A program made the position numbers and the translations under genes. 36,347 nucleotides of DNA, taken from Lysobacter arseniciresistens ZS79. Lineage in GTDB: Bacteria > Pseudomonadota > Gammaproteobacteria > Xanthomonadales > Xanthomonadaceae. The notes beneath the pieces were generated by a model. The model made no database searches. It was not told where the DNA came from and worked only from the letters and a program-made list of their open reading frames with translations. Location of the stretch: NCBI RefSeq assembly GCF_000768335.1, contig NZ_AVPT01000026.1:1-36347 (forward strand), given 5' to 3'. This document shows, one piece after another, positions 8,182-18,553 of this stretch. Numbering within the stretch: the stretch's first letter is position 1; every line of letters begins with the position of its first letter.

Positions 8182-9129
8182 TCAGTCGACCAGCTCGGCC
8201 CGCGGACCGGCCACCGGAGACACCCAGGCCTCGCTGCGCAGGCCGGAGCGCGCGAAACCCTCCTGCATCGCCCGCGCCGCCGTGTCAGCGTGCCCGCGGT
8301 CGGCGAACCAGCCGAACACGGTCGGGCCGGCACCGGAAATGCTCGCGCCGAGCGCGCCATGGGCCAGTGCGGCCTCGCGGACGGCGGCGAAGCCGGGAAT
8401 CAGCGGCGCCCGGCGCGGCTCGACCAGTACGTCGCGCAGGCCTTCGGCGACCAGTTCGAGGTCACCGCGTGCGAGTCCGGTCAGGAACAGGGCGAGGTGC
8501 CCGCTCTGGCGGACGAAGTCGGCCAGCGGGTAGGGCGCGGTGAGTGCCTCGCGGGCGCGCCGGGTCTCCAGCACGTAGTCCGGATGCACCGCGGCGCAGT
8601 ACAGCCGGGGCGCCGCCAGCGCGATCACCCGCACCGGCGTTGACAGCACCACGCCGCCCAGCAGCATCGGCGCGACGTTGTCGCCGGCCGGGCTGCCGCT
8701 GGCGGCCGCCTCGCCGACCAGGGCCAGCGGATACAACTGGTCGCGCGTGATCGGCGCGTCCAGCAGGGCATTGGCGGCCACCAGCGCGGCCACGCAGGAC
8801 GCCGCCGAGCCGCCCAGGCCCGAGCCCAGCGGGATGCCCTTGTGCAGCGCCAGCTCGAACCCGTGGGCAAGGCCGTGGCGCTCGCGCAGCTCGATCAGGG
8901 CGCGCCCGGCGGTGTTGAGTCCCGCTTCCAGCGGCAGTCGGTCGAAACCCGCGGCGTCGCCGGTGATCGCGGTGATGCGCACGACCGGCTCGTCGATGCG
9001 ACGCACCGTGGCGCGGTCCGCCGGGCCCGTGATGGTGTGGCCCAGCAGGTCGAAGCCCACCCCGATGTTGCCGATGCCGGCCGGCGCCGAAGCCGTCGCC
9101 GTGCCCGCGCGTCGCGTGTTGTCGATCAC
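8182..9129 (-). CDS. thrB: Homoserine kinase
   Basis: 315-residue cytoplasmic GHMP-family kinase that phosphorylates L-homoserine with ATP, the step before threonine synthase. The N-terminal [14 protein letters not shown] segment, the ATP-binding motif [11 protein letters not shown] (about 101-111), [16 protein letters not shown] and the C-terminal [11 protein letters not shown] are all characteristic. Length is normal. The start codon is GTG, supported by a GGAGG 6 nt upstream; a minus-strand -10-like GATAAT (9176-9171) lies further up. The gene stands alone here: the aspartokinase/homoserine dehydrogenase and threonine synthase genes that often accompany thrB are not in the window. It diverges from thiC across 272 bp. 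Other GHMP kinases are possible but the motifs fit ThrB best. Confidence 0.88.
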   Translation of the reverse strand: MIDNTRRAGTATASAPAGIGNIGVGFDLLGHTITGPADRATVRRIDEPVVRITAITGDAAGFDRLPLEAGLNTAGRALIELRERHGLAHGFELALHKGIPLGSGLGGSAASCVAALVAANALLDAPITRDQLYPLALVGEAAASGSPAGDNVAPMLLGGVVLSTPVRVIALAAPRLYCAAVHPDYVLETRRAREALTAPYPLADFVRQSGHLALFLTGLARGDLELVAEGLRDVLVEPRRAPLIPGFAAVREAALAHGALGASISGAGPTVFGWFADRGHADTAARAMQEGFARSGLRSEAWVSPVAGPRAELVD

Positions 9130-9204
9130 CCGTGGCCTCCGTGGCCGCCGCCGACACCTGCCGGCCGCGCATTATCGCAACTGGCCGCGCGCCGCCGTGC
9201 GTGG

Positions 9205-9210
9205 TCAAAT
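9205..9210 (+). promoter_or_regulatory. Putative -10 box of thiC
   Basis: TCAAAT ends 7 nt before the first paired base of the TPP riboswitch (9218), which is the distance expected if transcription starts at the aptamer. No good -35 is visible 16-18 bp upstream. On the opposite strand the same bases include TTGACC, but that lies too far from the thrB -10-like box to pair with it. Confidence 0.35.
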
Positions 9211-9217
9211 GCGCGCT

Positions 9218-11279
<2,062 letters not shown>

Positions 11280-11327
11280 GCCGGCCGGCAGGGCCAATGG
11301 CACATGGGCCATTCATCGGCCGGTCGG

Positions 11328-11333
11328 GATAAT
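11328..11333 (+). promoter_or_regulatory. -10-like box at the regulator start
   Basis: GATAAT ends 10 nt before the ATG at 11344 and overlaps an earlier in-frame ATG at 11332. If it is a real -10 box, transcription would begin around 11340, which excludes the first ATG and makes the 11344 start nearly leaderless. No convincing -35 element. Confidence 0.4.
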
Positions 11334-11343
11334 GGCCGGCTGT

Positions 11344-13689
11344 ATGTCGACCCAGCCGCCCCTGCCATCCGATCGCCTGCGCATCGGCGACTGCGTCGTC
11401 GACGTGCCGCTGCGCGAGGTGCATGCACCGGACGCGCGGCGGCCGCGGCGGATCACGCCCAAGTCGATGGGCGTGCTGCTGGCGCTGGTCGACGCGCGCG
11501 GACGGGTGGTCAGTCGTGACGCGCTACTGGCCGCGGTCTGGCCGAGCACGCTGCCAACCAACGATGTCGTGACCCAGGCGGTGACGCAGCTGCGCAAGGC
11601 GTTCGAGCCGGCGCGCGCGGCCGGGGGGCAGCCGTACATCGAGACGATCGCCAAGAGCGGCTACCGGCTGCTGGCGGCGGTGGAGTGGCTGCCGGCGGCG
11701 GCAGTGGAGGAGGAGCGGTCGAACCCGTCCGCGCCGGTGGGGGATGCGGAACTGGCGACAGGGTCGGCCGCGCCGCCGGCGTCCGTGCCTTCCAAGCCAG
11801 TGCCCACGCCGCGACGGCCCGTCATGTCGCCCGCCGGACCCGGCATCGGCGGCGGACGCTCGGACTGGGAGGCGATCGTCATCGGCGTCGCCACCACCCT
11901 GCTGCTGGCGATCGTGCTGATGTGGTGGGACCAGCCGGCGCCGGCGGCGCGCCCGGCCGTCGAACGACCGGTATCCGCCGCCGCCCCGCTGGCCATCGAG
12001 GCCCGCTGGATCACCTCTTCGCCGGGTTTCGAGCTTTCCCCGAGCCTGAACCCCGACGGTTCGATGGTGGCGTACATCGCGGTGCCGGACGGGCAGCGCA
12101 ACGTCGCGATCATGGTCCAGACCACCACGCCGACCGCGCCGCGGCAGCTGACCCGGCCAACCGGCGGCGCGGACGATATCGCCCCGGCCTGGTCGCCGGA
12201 CGGGCGCACCATCGCGTTCCTGCGGGTGGTGCCGGAGCGCGGCTGCCAGGTCGTGCTGGTGCCGGCCAGCGGCGGCAGCGAGCGCGTCGTCGCCGACTGC
12301 GACGAGCGCCACGTGCCCTCCTTCGACTGGACCCCCGACGGCCGCGGGCTGGTGTTCGGTGGCCATGGCGTCGCGCATGACCAGCCGGGCCTGTTCGTAC
12401 TCGACCTCGATACCGGCGAGGAGCGCGCGCTGGAGTACGACGCCAGCCCGTACCACCACGACTTCTCGCCGCGGTATTCGCCCGACGGTCGCTGGATCGT
12501 GTTCGTCCGCAACACCCCGGTCGGCGACTTCTGGCGGATCCCGGCGACCGGCGGGCCGGCCGAGCGGCTGACCCGCCTCAACGCGCAGATCCTTGGCTGG
12601 GACTGGTCGCCGAGCGGACGCGCGCTGCTGTACAGCGGCCACGACGAGAGCGGCTCGCAGCTGTACCGCCTGGACCTCGACACCGGCCTGCGGACCGGAC
12701 TGGGCATCGTCGATGCCGAGGAGCCCGACGTCGCCGCGCACGCGCCGGCCATCGCCTTCGTCCACCGTGCGACGCGGTTCGGGCTGTACCGTTTCGACCT
12801 CGACGCGCCGGGCGCGCCCGGCGAGCGGCTGTTCGCCTCCTCCGGCCGCGACCGCTTGGCCGCGCTGGCGCCGGATGGCCGGCAGCTGGCCTTCGCCTCC
12901 GACCGCTCCGGCCGCTACCGCCTGTGGTGGAGCGACCTCGAACGCCCGGGCACCGGTCCCGTACTGATGGAGGGGGTGGAGCCCGGTGCCCGCCACCTGC
13001 CGTCATGGTCGGCCGATGGGCGGCGCCTGCTGCTGGTCGGCCGCGGCACCACCGCCGGGGACGCGCGCCCGGGCGTGTTCGAAATCAGCCCCGCCAGCGG
13101 CCGTGTCAGCCGCCTGCCGCTGCCGGTCGACGACCCCGTGCAGGCCCTGTACGCGCCGGGCGCCGGTTCCGGAGAACGCGTGCTGCTGGTGGCGGCCGAC
13201 CGGCAGGGCCGGATGGCGTTGCACTCGTTCACCCGCGTCGACGGCCGCTGGATCGCCGGCCCGGCGCTGCCGTTGGTCTCGCACGTGCAGGCGGACCCGC
13301 CGCGCGACCGCATCCTGTTCACCCGACCCGGCGAACCGGGGCTCTGGCAGGTCGGCCTGGACCTCGACCCCGCCAGCGTGGTCCGGCTCGACGAGGCCTT
13401 CCCCAGCGTCGGCCAGTACCGCTCCTGGACCGTCGCCCCGGACGGCGGGGTGCTCGGGATCGAGCGGCGGGTGCAGTGCGCGGCCCAGCTCGAATACCGG
13501 GGGCCGGCGGAGGCTGACGACTGGTCGCGCTGCCTCGACCTGGGCCGGCGCGCGGCGACCTACGGCTTCAGCCTGGACGCGCGCAACAACCGGATCTACG
13601 TCACGCTGGTCGAGCACGACGTCGGCGACATCGGTTTCGCCAGCTATGAGGTGCCACCGGAGACGCTCTGGCCGGGCGTGACCAAGTGA
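11344..13689 (+). CDS. Winged-helix transcriptional regulator with membrane anchor and TolB-like beta-propeller
   Basis: 781 residues. The N-terminal part (to about 115) is an OmpR/PhoB-type winged helix without a receiver domain, ending in TQLRKAF...YIETIAKSGYRLLA, as in CadC-like regulators. A Pro/Ala linker leads to one membrane helix (about 176-194, AIVIGVATTLLLAIVLMWW). The remaining 580 residues contain repeated PD40/TolB-type blades: LNPDGSMVAYIA, WSPDGRTIAFLR, WTPDGRGLVFGG, YSPDGRWIVFVR, WSPSGRALLYSG, LAPDGRQLAFAS, WSADGRRLLLVG. The layout implies cytoplasmic DNA binding and periplasmic sensing by a propeller. Targets are unknown; the TonB-receptor region downstream is a candidate. 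The 11344 ATG is preferred over 11332 because a -10-like box overlaps the latter. Confidence 0.85.
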   Translation: MSTQPPLPSDRLRIGDCVVDVPLREVHAPDARRPRRITPKSMGVLLALVDARGRVVSRDALLAAVWPSTLPTNDVVTQAVTQLRKAFEPARAAGGQPYIETIAKSGYRLLAAVEWLPAAAVEEERSNPSAPVGDAELATGSAAPPASVPSKPVPTPRRPVMSPAGPGIGGGRSDWEAIVIGVATTLLLAIVLMWWDQPAPAARPAVERPVSAAAPLAIEARWITSSPGFELSPSLNPDGSMVAYIAVPDGQRNVAIMVQTTTPTAPRQLTRPTGGADDIAPAWSPDGRTIAFLRVVPERGCQVVLVPASGGSERVVADCDERHVPSFDWTPDGRGLVFGGHGVAHDQPGLFVLDLDTGEERALEYDASPYHHDFSPRYSPDGRWIVFVRNTPVGDFWRIPATGGPAERLTRLNAQILGWDWSPSGRALLYSGHDESGSQLYRLDLDTGLRTGLGIVDAEEPDVAAHAPAIAFVHRATRFGLYRFDLDAPGAPGERLFASSGRDRLAALAPDGRQLAFASDRSGRYRLWWSDLERPGTGPVLMEGVEPGARHLPSWSADGRRLLLVGRGTTAGDARPGVFEISPASGRVSRLPLPVDDPVQALYAPGAGSGERVLLVAADRQGRMALHSFTRVDGRWIAGPALPLVSHVQADPPRDRILFTRPGEPGLWQVGLDLDPASVVRLDEAFPSVGQYRSWTVAPDGGVLGIERRVQCAAQLEYRGPAEADDWSRCLDLGRRAATYGFSLDARNNRIYVTLVEHDVGDIGFASYEVPPETLWPGVTK

Positions 13690-13709
13690 TTGATTCCGTT
13701 TGGAAAACC

Positions 13710-13779
13710 GGCATCAGGATTTCTTCGGATCGGCTTTCGGACCAATTTCGCACAACTCTCCCCCGACTTTCCTGATGCC
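13710..13779. repeat. 10-bp exact inverted repeat with 50-bp spacing before the AraC-type gene
   Basis: GGCATCAGGA (13710-13719) recurs as its exact reverse complement TCCTGATGCC (13770-13779). The 50-bp interior is too long for a simple terminator and there is no T-tract. The arms could be paired operator half-sites about five to six helical turns apart, or the base of a structured leader. Confidence 0.4.
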
Positions 13780-13783
13780 AGCC

Positions 13784-13818
13784 GCCGGATCCGGCAAACC
13801 CCTTGGCCAACTCTTGGC
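13784..13818. promoter_or_regulatory. Palindrome and helically phased direct repeats upstream of the AraC-type gene
   Basis: A 12-bp perfect palindrome GCCGGATCCGGC (13784-13795) is followed by TTGGCCAA (13803-13810) and by two copies of CTTGGC at 13802-13807 and 13813-13818. The copies are 11 bp apart, about one helical turn. Direct repeats in phase are how AraC-family proteins usually bind, so autoregulation is possible. They end 14 bp before the start codon. No experimental support. Confidence 0.35.
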
Positions 13819-13832
13819 AATGGGGGGGGTAC

Positions 13833-14759
13833 ATGGACAAGGTCCTGTGGGCCGATCGCGGCCAGTTGCAACAACTCGACAGCACCGACCACGAGCTGCG
13901 CACGCGCTGCATCGGCGTGTCCCGGCTGGGTAGCGCGCAGGTCTCGGCGCAGCAGTTCAGTGTCTGGGTCCAACTGCGCGGCAGTGCATGGATCCAGTCG
14001 CGGGAAGGGCGCTTCCACCTGCGCCGCGGCGACTGGATCGCGTTCGACCGCGACTCGCGCCCGGAAGTCCAGGCCGACCGCCATGGCCTGTGCCTGGGCA
14101 TCGCGCTGGGTGCGGAGGCGCAGAAGGCCATCGGCCGGATCGCCGAGCTGACCGTGTTCGCCGGCCGCGGCCGGGTCGGCCATCGCGACGCCCGCACCTT
14201 CGCCCGGCTCTGGCGTGCCGCCGGCCCGCGGCTGTCGGCCGCCGCCAGCGGCGACGGCGCGGCCGAGGTCGCCGCCCTGCGTCCGCTGCTGATGCACCTG
14301 GCCGCCATCCAGAAGGAGCTGACCGCGCGGATCGCCCGCTGCCCGGGCCGCTCGCGCCAGCGCAAGCGCCAGGTCTTCAGCCGCCTGCAGCGGGCGCGGA
14401 TGTACCTGGAGGGCAACAGCGACCGGGTCGTGCGCATCGGCGAACTGGCCGAGCTGACCAGCTTTTCCAGCTGGTACTTCTCCAAGACCTTCCACGGGCT
14501 CTACGACGAAAGCCCGCAGGCCGCGTCGGCGCGCCTGCGGCTGGAGCGCGCCGCCGAGCTGCTGGCCAGCAGCCCGATGATGATCGGCGAGGTCGCCGCC
14601 GCCTGCGGGTTCGACAACTGCTGCAGCTTCGCCCGCGCCTTCCGCGCCCGCCACGGCATGTCGGCGAGCACCTACCGGCACAACGCCCGGATCACCGCGG
14701 CGATGGCCTCGCGGACAGATTCGGCAAACCCAGCGGCCCCCGATCGCAAAGCGGCGTAG
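13833..14759 (+). CDS. AraC family transcriptional regulator
   Basis: 308 residues. The C-terminal AraC/XylS domain has two helix-turn-helix units: the first around 201-221 (IGELAELTSFSSWYFSKTF) and the second around 250-272 (MIGEVAAACGFDNCCSFARAFRARHG), followed by the usual GMSASTYR. The N-terminal part (about 25-95) is cupin-like (SGSAQ...HLRRGDWIAFDRD), presumably sensing a ligand. The start at 13833 is supported by a run of G residues (13822-13829) just upstream; the in-frame ATG 30 bp earlier has no such signal and would sit inside the direct repeats. It lies 65 bp upstream of and in line with the TonB-dependent receptor, which is its most obvious candidate target (inference). Confidence 0.88.
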   Translation: MDKVLWADRGQLQQLDSTDHELRTRCIGVSRLGSAQVSAQQFSVWVQLRGSAWIQSREGRFHLRRGDWIAFDRDSRPEVQADRHGLCLGIALGAEAQKAIGRIAELTVFAGRGRVGHRDARTFARLWRAAGPRLSAAASGDGAAEVAALRPLLMHLAAIQKELTARIARCPGRSRQRKRQVFSRLQRARMYLEGNSDRVVRIGELAELTSFSSWYFSKTFHGLYDESPQAASARLRLERAAELLASSPMMIGEVAAACGFDNCCSFARAFRARHGMSASTYRHNARITAAMASRTDSANPAAPDRKAA

Positions 14760-14775
14760 CCCACCGGGCCTTAGT

Positions 14776-14804
14776 TTGGGCGGGGCGTTTAACACGCCCA
14801 TAAC
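14776..14804 (+). promoter_or_regulatory. Putative promoter with palindromic operator in the spacer, TonB-receptor gene
   Basis: TTGGGC (14776-14781) and CATAAC (14799-14804) are separated by 17 bp and could be -35 and -10 elements. The spacer is almost entirely the inverted repeat GGGCGT-TTAAC-ACGCCC (14783-14799). A repressor bound there would block RNA polymerase. The repeat is not followed by a T-tract, so it is unlikely to be a terminator for the AraC-type gene. Both hexamers are imperfect, hence moderate confidence. Confidence 0.42.
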
Positions 14805-14824
14805 GATTATCTGGAGAGAGATAA

Positions 14825-17689
14825 ATGACTCATCGCAATCTGCGTCCCGCGATGCGGCTCGGCCTGTTGCCGGCTGCCGTCGCTGTCGCACTTGTGCCGG
14901 CCGTTGCCGGCGCACAGGAAGCCGCTCCGGCGGACGCGACCACGCTCGACCGCATCGAGGTGACCGGTTCGCGCATCCGCCAGGTTGATCTGGAAACCGC
15001 ACAGCCGGTCCTCATGATCAGCCGCGAGGACATCGAGGGACAGGGCTTCAACACCGTCGCCGACATCCTTCAGAACATCTCCGCCGCCGGCAGCCCGGCG
15101 ATCAGCCGCTCCGACGCGCTGTCGTCCGGCGAGGCCGTGGGTGGCGCGTACATCGACCTGCGCAACCTCGGTGCCGAGCGCACCCTGGTGCTGGTCAACG
15201 GCAAGCGCCTGGGCATCACCACCAGCGGCCTGCAGGACATCTCGACCATCCCGTCCTCGATCGTCGAGCGCATTGAAGTCCTGAAGGACGGCGCCTCCTC
15301 GATCTACGGCTCCGACGCGATGGCCGGCGTGATCAACATCATCACCCGCCGCAACTTCGACGGCGCCGAGGTCAATGCGTACTTCGGCCAGTACGGCGAA
15401 GGCGACGGCACCAAGCAGAACTACGACTTCGTGACCGGTTTCGCCGGCGACCGCGGCTCGGTCACCATCAGCGGCGAGTACCACAACGAAGACGCCGTCT
15501 GGGCCAAGGACCGCTACTTCAGCGCCGACAGCTACCCGGGCTTCCCGCAGTACAGCAACAGCGTTGTCGGCAAGTGGGGCAACTTCAACATCAACAGTGG
15601 CCTGGTGGGTGCCGACGGCAAGCCGCTGAAGGCCGAGTGGTACGCTGCCGACCGTGACGGCGACGCGCTGGGGCTGGACGACTTCCACCCGCAGACCGGT
15701 GCCGACACCAGCAACGCGGCCGATCAGATGCACCTGATCACCCCGCTCGAGCGCCGCTCGCTGTTCGCAAGCGCCGACTGGAACATCACCGACGACATCC
15801 GCTTCGTCGCCGACATGGCGTACAGCGACCGCTCGTCGAACCGCCAGATCGCCGGCTACCCGGTGCAGTCGACCGCCATCGGCGCCCCGATGTCGGCCGA
15901 CAGCTACTTCAACCCGCTGGCCGACCAGGACCGCGCCATCGACTGGCGTCGTCGCGGCTGGGAAGTGCCGCGCACCACCCAGAGCGACCTGACCACCTGG
16001 CGCTTCACCGGCCAGCTGGAAGGCTTCTTCCAGATCGGTGACCGTTACTTCGACTGGGATGCGGGCACGCTCTACAACCAGAACAAGCTGACCGTCATCA
16101 GCAACGGCAACCTGTACAAGCCGAACGTGCGCAAGGCCGTCGGTCCGTCGTTCATGAACGACCAGGGCCAGATCGTCTGTGGCACCCCGGATGCTCCGAT
16201 CGCCGACTGCGTCGCATGGAACCCGTTTGCGGGCTTCGGCACCGGTGACGTTGCCCATTCGCTGGCCGATCCCGACGTGCAGAAGTACCTGTACAAGACC
16301 GAGCACGCGCTGGGCGAGACCGAGACCACCGCGTACTTCGCCAACCTGGCCGGTTCGCTGTTCACCCTGCCGGCGGGCGACCTCGGCTTCGCGGTGGGCT
16401 ACGAGCACCGCAAGGAAGAGGGCGGTTACAGCCCGGACGCGATCGCGCAGACGGGTGACTCGACCAACCTCGCCGCCGGCCCGACCCGCGGCCAGTACGC
16501 GCTGGACGAGTTCTATGCCGAGCTGAGCATTCCGCTGCTGGCCGACGTGGCGTTCGCCGAGGAGCTGACCCTCAGCGTGGCGAGCCGCTACTCGGACTAC
16601 GACACCTTCGGTGACACCACCAACAGCAAGTTCGGCTTCGCATGGCGTCCGTACGGCGACCTGCTCGTCCGCGGCACCTGGGCGGAAGGCTTCCGCGCCC
16701 CGGCGATCGCCGACCTGTACGGCGGCGGTTCGGAGAGCTTCGTGACCGGCTTCATGGATCCCTGCGACAGCGTCTACGGCGACGCCGCCGGCAGCGCGCG
16801 CTGCCTGCAGGACGTCGGCGCCAACTACCGCCAGCTGCAACAGGGCTTCGTCCCGACCGAGAGCAAGGCCGCGCAGACCCCGGTGCCGTTCACCAGCGGC
16901 TCCAACCCGAACCTCCAGCCGGAGACCTCGGTGTCGAAGAACCTGGGCTTCGTGTACAGCCCGAGCTTCGTCGAAGGCCTGAGCGTGGGCGTGGACTGGT
17001 GGAACATCCGGATCGAGAACACCATGATCTCGGACAGCGCCAACCAGATCATGCAGGACTGCTACGTCGCCCTGATCGAGTCGCGTTGCGCCAACTTCGA
17101 GCGTGACCCGGTCACCGGCATCGTCAGCGAGCTCACCTACGGCCTGCGCAACGCCGGTTACGTCGAGACCGAGGGCTTCGACGTCGACGTCGGCTACCGC
17201 TTCAACACCGGCTACGGCAACTTCACCACCAACTGGCAGACGACCTACGTCAGCAAGAACGTGCTGAAGACCACCAACGAGGAAGGCACCCCGGAGCAGG
17301 TCAACAACGGCTTCGGCAGCAACTTCCGCGTCCGTTCCAACCTGAACGTCGGTTGGAAGCTCGATGACTTCTCGGTCAACTGGGGCACCCGCTACTACTC
17401 CGGCGTGAAGGAGCAGTGCTACTTCGACGAGGTGTGCAACATCCCGGACTACGCCGCTCCGGACACCCACGGCGAGAACGTGCCGATGAACCGCGTCGGT
17501 TCGGTGACCTTCCACGACGTCCAGGCCAGCTGGAGCGCCCCGTGGAACGCCACCATCGCCGTCGGCGCGAACGACGTGTTCGACCGTCAGGGCCCGGTGA
17601 TGTACAGCGGCCCGAACTCGAGCTACTCGTACTACGGTGGCTACGACATCGGTCGCTTCGTGTACATGAAGTACCAGCAGCGCTTCTGA
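14825..17689 (+). CDS. TonB-dependent outer membrane receptor
   Basis: 954-residue outer-membrane active transporter. A signal peptide ends near residue 30 (AVAGA-QEA). A TonB-box-like TTLDRIEVTGSRI follows, then the plug domain (about 50-180, with LRNLGAERTLVLVNGKRL, STIPSSIVERIEVLKDGASSIYGSDAMAGVINIITRR) and a long beta-barrel ending in KYQQRF, with the terminal Phe expected for BAM-assembled barrels. Barrel signatures such as FRAPAIADLYGGG and NPNLQPETS are present. There are several cysteines in predicted extracellular loops. The start has GGAGAGAG just upstream. Ligand is unknown: no siderophore genes are adjacent, and receptors of this subclass in xanthomonads are often linked to peptide or carbohydrate uptake. 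It is followed by a strong terminator, so it is probably monocistronic. Confidence 0.95.
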   Translation: MTHRNLRPAMRLGLLPAAVAVALVPAVAGAQEAAPADATTLDRIEVTGSRIRQVDLETAQPVLMISREDIEGQGFNTVADILQNISAAGSPAISRSDALSSGEAVGGAYIDLRNLGAERTLVLVNGKRLGITTSGLQDISTIPSSIVERIEVLKDGASSIYGSDAMAGVINIITRRNFDGAEVNAYFGQYGEGDGTKQNYDFVTGFAGDRGSVTISGEYHNEDAVWAKDRYFSADSYPGFPQYSNSVVGKWGNFNINSGLVGADGKPLKAEWYAADRDGDALGLDDFHPQTGADTSNAADQMHLITPLERRSLFASADWNITDDIRFVADMAYSDRSSNRQIAGYPVQSTAIGAPMSADSYFNPLADQDRAIDWRRRGWEVPRTTQSDLTTWRFTGQLEGFFQIGDRYFDWDAGTLYNQNKLTVISNGNLYKPNVRKAVGPSFMNDQGQIVCGTPDAPIADCVAWNPFAGFGTGDVAHSLADPDVQKYLYKTEHALGETETTAYFANLAGSLFTLPAGDLGFAVGYEHRKEEGGYSPDAIAQTGDSTNLAAGPTRGQYALDEFYAELSIPLLADVAFAEELTLSVASRYSDYDTFGDTTNSKFGFAWRPYGDLLVRGTWAEGFRAPAIADLYGGGSESFVTGFMDPCDSVYGDAAGSARCLQDVGANYRQLQQGFVPTESKAAQTPVPFTSGSNPNLQPETSVSKNLGFVYSPSFVEGLSVGVDWWNIRIENTMISDSANQIMQDCYVALIESRCANFERDPVTGIVSELTYGLRNAGYVETEGFDVDVGYRFNTGYGNFTTNWQTTYVSKNVLKTTNEEGTPEQVNNGFGSNFRVRSNLNVGWKLDDFSVNWGTRYYSGVKEQCYFDEVCNIPDYAAPDTHGENVPMNRVGSVTFHDVQASWSAPWNATIAVGANDVFDRQGPVMYSGPNSSYSYYGGYDIGRFVYMKYQQRF

Positions 17690-17721
17690 TCGATCCGTCG
17701 ATCGGAGTGAGCAACATGGAG

Positions 17722-17752
17722 GCGGCCCCGGCAACGGGGCCGCTTCTTTTTT
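17722..17752 (+). terminator. Rho-independent terminator of the TonB-receptor gene
   Basis: GCGGCCCCG (17722-17730) pairs with CGGGGCCGC (17735-17743) around a GCAA loop, a GNRA-type tetraloop, followed by TTCTTTTTT. The 9-bp perfect stem and T-tract make this a textbook terminator on the plus strand, 32 nt after the receptor stop codon. Confidence 0.92.
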
Positions 17753-17794
17753 GCGGCTGCGGCTGGCGGTTGCGCGACGTACGCGCCGCCCACG

Positions 17795-17819
17795 AAAAAG
17801 GCCGCCCGGAGGCGGCCTT
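17795..17819 (-). terminator. Rho-independent terminator of ppa
   Basis: On the minus strand AAGGCCGCC and GGCGGCCTT form a 9-bp stem with a TCCG loop closed by C-G (a UNCG-type tetraloop), and the stem runs into a T-tract (AAAAA at 17795-17799 on the plus strand). It lies 26 nt beyond the ppa stop. Confidence 0.9.
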
Positions 17820-17845
17820 CGATGTGTCGCGCGGTTATCCGCCGA

Positions 17846-18394
17846 TCAGAAGTTCGGCTTCTCCGCCGACGCTTCGTACCGCTTCATCGCGTCGACCAGG
17901 ATCGACTTGGCTTCGGCGGCGTCGCCCCAGCCGTCGATCTTGACCCACTTGCCCTTCTCCAGGTCCTTGTAGTGCTCGAAGAAGTGGCCGATGCGCTCGC
18001 ACCAGTGCGGGCTGACCTTGGCGATGTCGTCGATGTGGGCGTAACCGGCGAACACCTTGTCGACCGGCACCGCCAGCAGCTTCTCGTCGCTGCCGGCCTC
18101 GTCGCTCATCTTCAGCACGCCGACCGGGCGGCAGCGGATCACCGAACCGGGGATCAGCGGCAGCGGCAGGATCACCATCACGTCGGCCGGGTCTCCGTCG
18201 CCGCACAGGGTGTGGGGGACGTAGCCGTAGTTGCACGGGTAGCGCATCGGGGTCGACAGGATGCGGTCGACGAAGATCGCGCCGGAGGCCTTGTCGACCT
18301 CGTACTTGACCGGCTCGGCGTCCTTGGGGATTTCGATGATGACGTTGATTTCGTCCGGCGGGTTCTTGCCGGTCGGGACGAGGTCCAGGCCCAT
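17846..18394 (-). CDS. ppa: Inorganic pyrophosphatase (family I, soluble)
   Basis: 182-residue cytoplasmic enzyme hydrolysing PPi to two phosphates, which pulls biosynthetic reactions forward. Family I features are clear: the substrate-binding EIPKDAEPVKYEVDK region, FVDRILSTPMRYPCNYGYVPHTL, the metal-binding signature DGDPADV (three Asp), and KVSPHWCERIGHFFEHYKDLE. Length is normal for the bacterial hexameric type. The ATG has TGGAG about 6 nt upstream and a minus-strand -10-like TAAAAT further up. It is one of several PPi-related genes between here and 24357 (hppA, pfp). Confidence 0.96.
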   Translation of the reverse strand: MGLDLVPTGKNPPDEINVIIEIPKDAEPVKYEVDKASGAIFVDRILSTPMRYPCNYGYVPHTLCGDGDPADVMVILPLPLIPGSVIRCRPVGVLKMSDEAGSDEKLLAVPVDKVFAGYAHIDDIAKVSPHWCERIGHFFEHYKDLEKGKWVKIDGWGDAAEAKSILVDAMKRYEASAEKPNF

Positions 18395-18448
18395 GCGGTG
18401 CTCCAGTGTGCGGGGAAGGGGCCGCGACGGGCGGCCGGAAAGCCCGCC

Positions 18449-18454
18449 ATTTTA
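18449..18454 (-). promoter_or_regulatory. Putative -10 box of ppa
   Basis: On the minus strand the bases read TAAAAT, one mismatch from TATAAT, about 55 nt before the ppa ATG in an otherwise very GC-rich gap. No good -35 is seen at the standard distance. Confidence 0.4.
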
Positions 18455-18502
18455 CCGCGCCGGCTGTTGCACCGCAGCAGCCATCGACGGCGGGAAAGGA
18501 TA

Positions 18503-18527
18503 CGGCGGCGATCCCCGGTCGCCGCCG
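18503..18527 (-). terminator. Probable terminator hairpin of the CmpX-like channel gene
   Basis: CGGCGGCGA (18503-18511) and TCGCCGCCG (18519-18527) are exact inverted arms of 9 bp with a 7-nt loop, 26 nt past the stop of the channel gene. On the minus strand the stem is followed by TATCCTTTC, a weak pyrimidine tract, so termination is likely but less certain than for the neighbouring genes. Confidence 0.5.
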
Positions 18528-18553
18528 CTCCGTGTTGCCTGCCCGGGAGCCCC

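Noticed and set aside
11296-11313. Small dyad AATGGC-n6-GCCATT after thiC, possible terminator
   Set aside because: Six-bp stem with no T-tract; could be chance. thiC termination remains unassigned.
14807-17734. A 975-codon minus-strand frame opposite the TonB-dependent receptor
   Set aside because: Val/Ala/Gly/Asp-rich mirror of the receptor coding sequence; no signal, domain or ribosome site.
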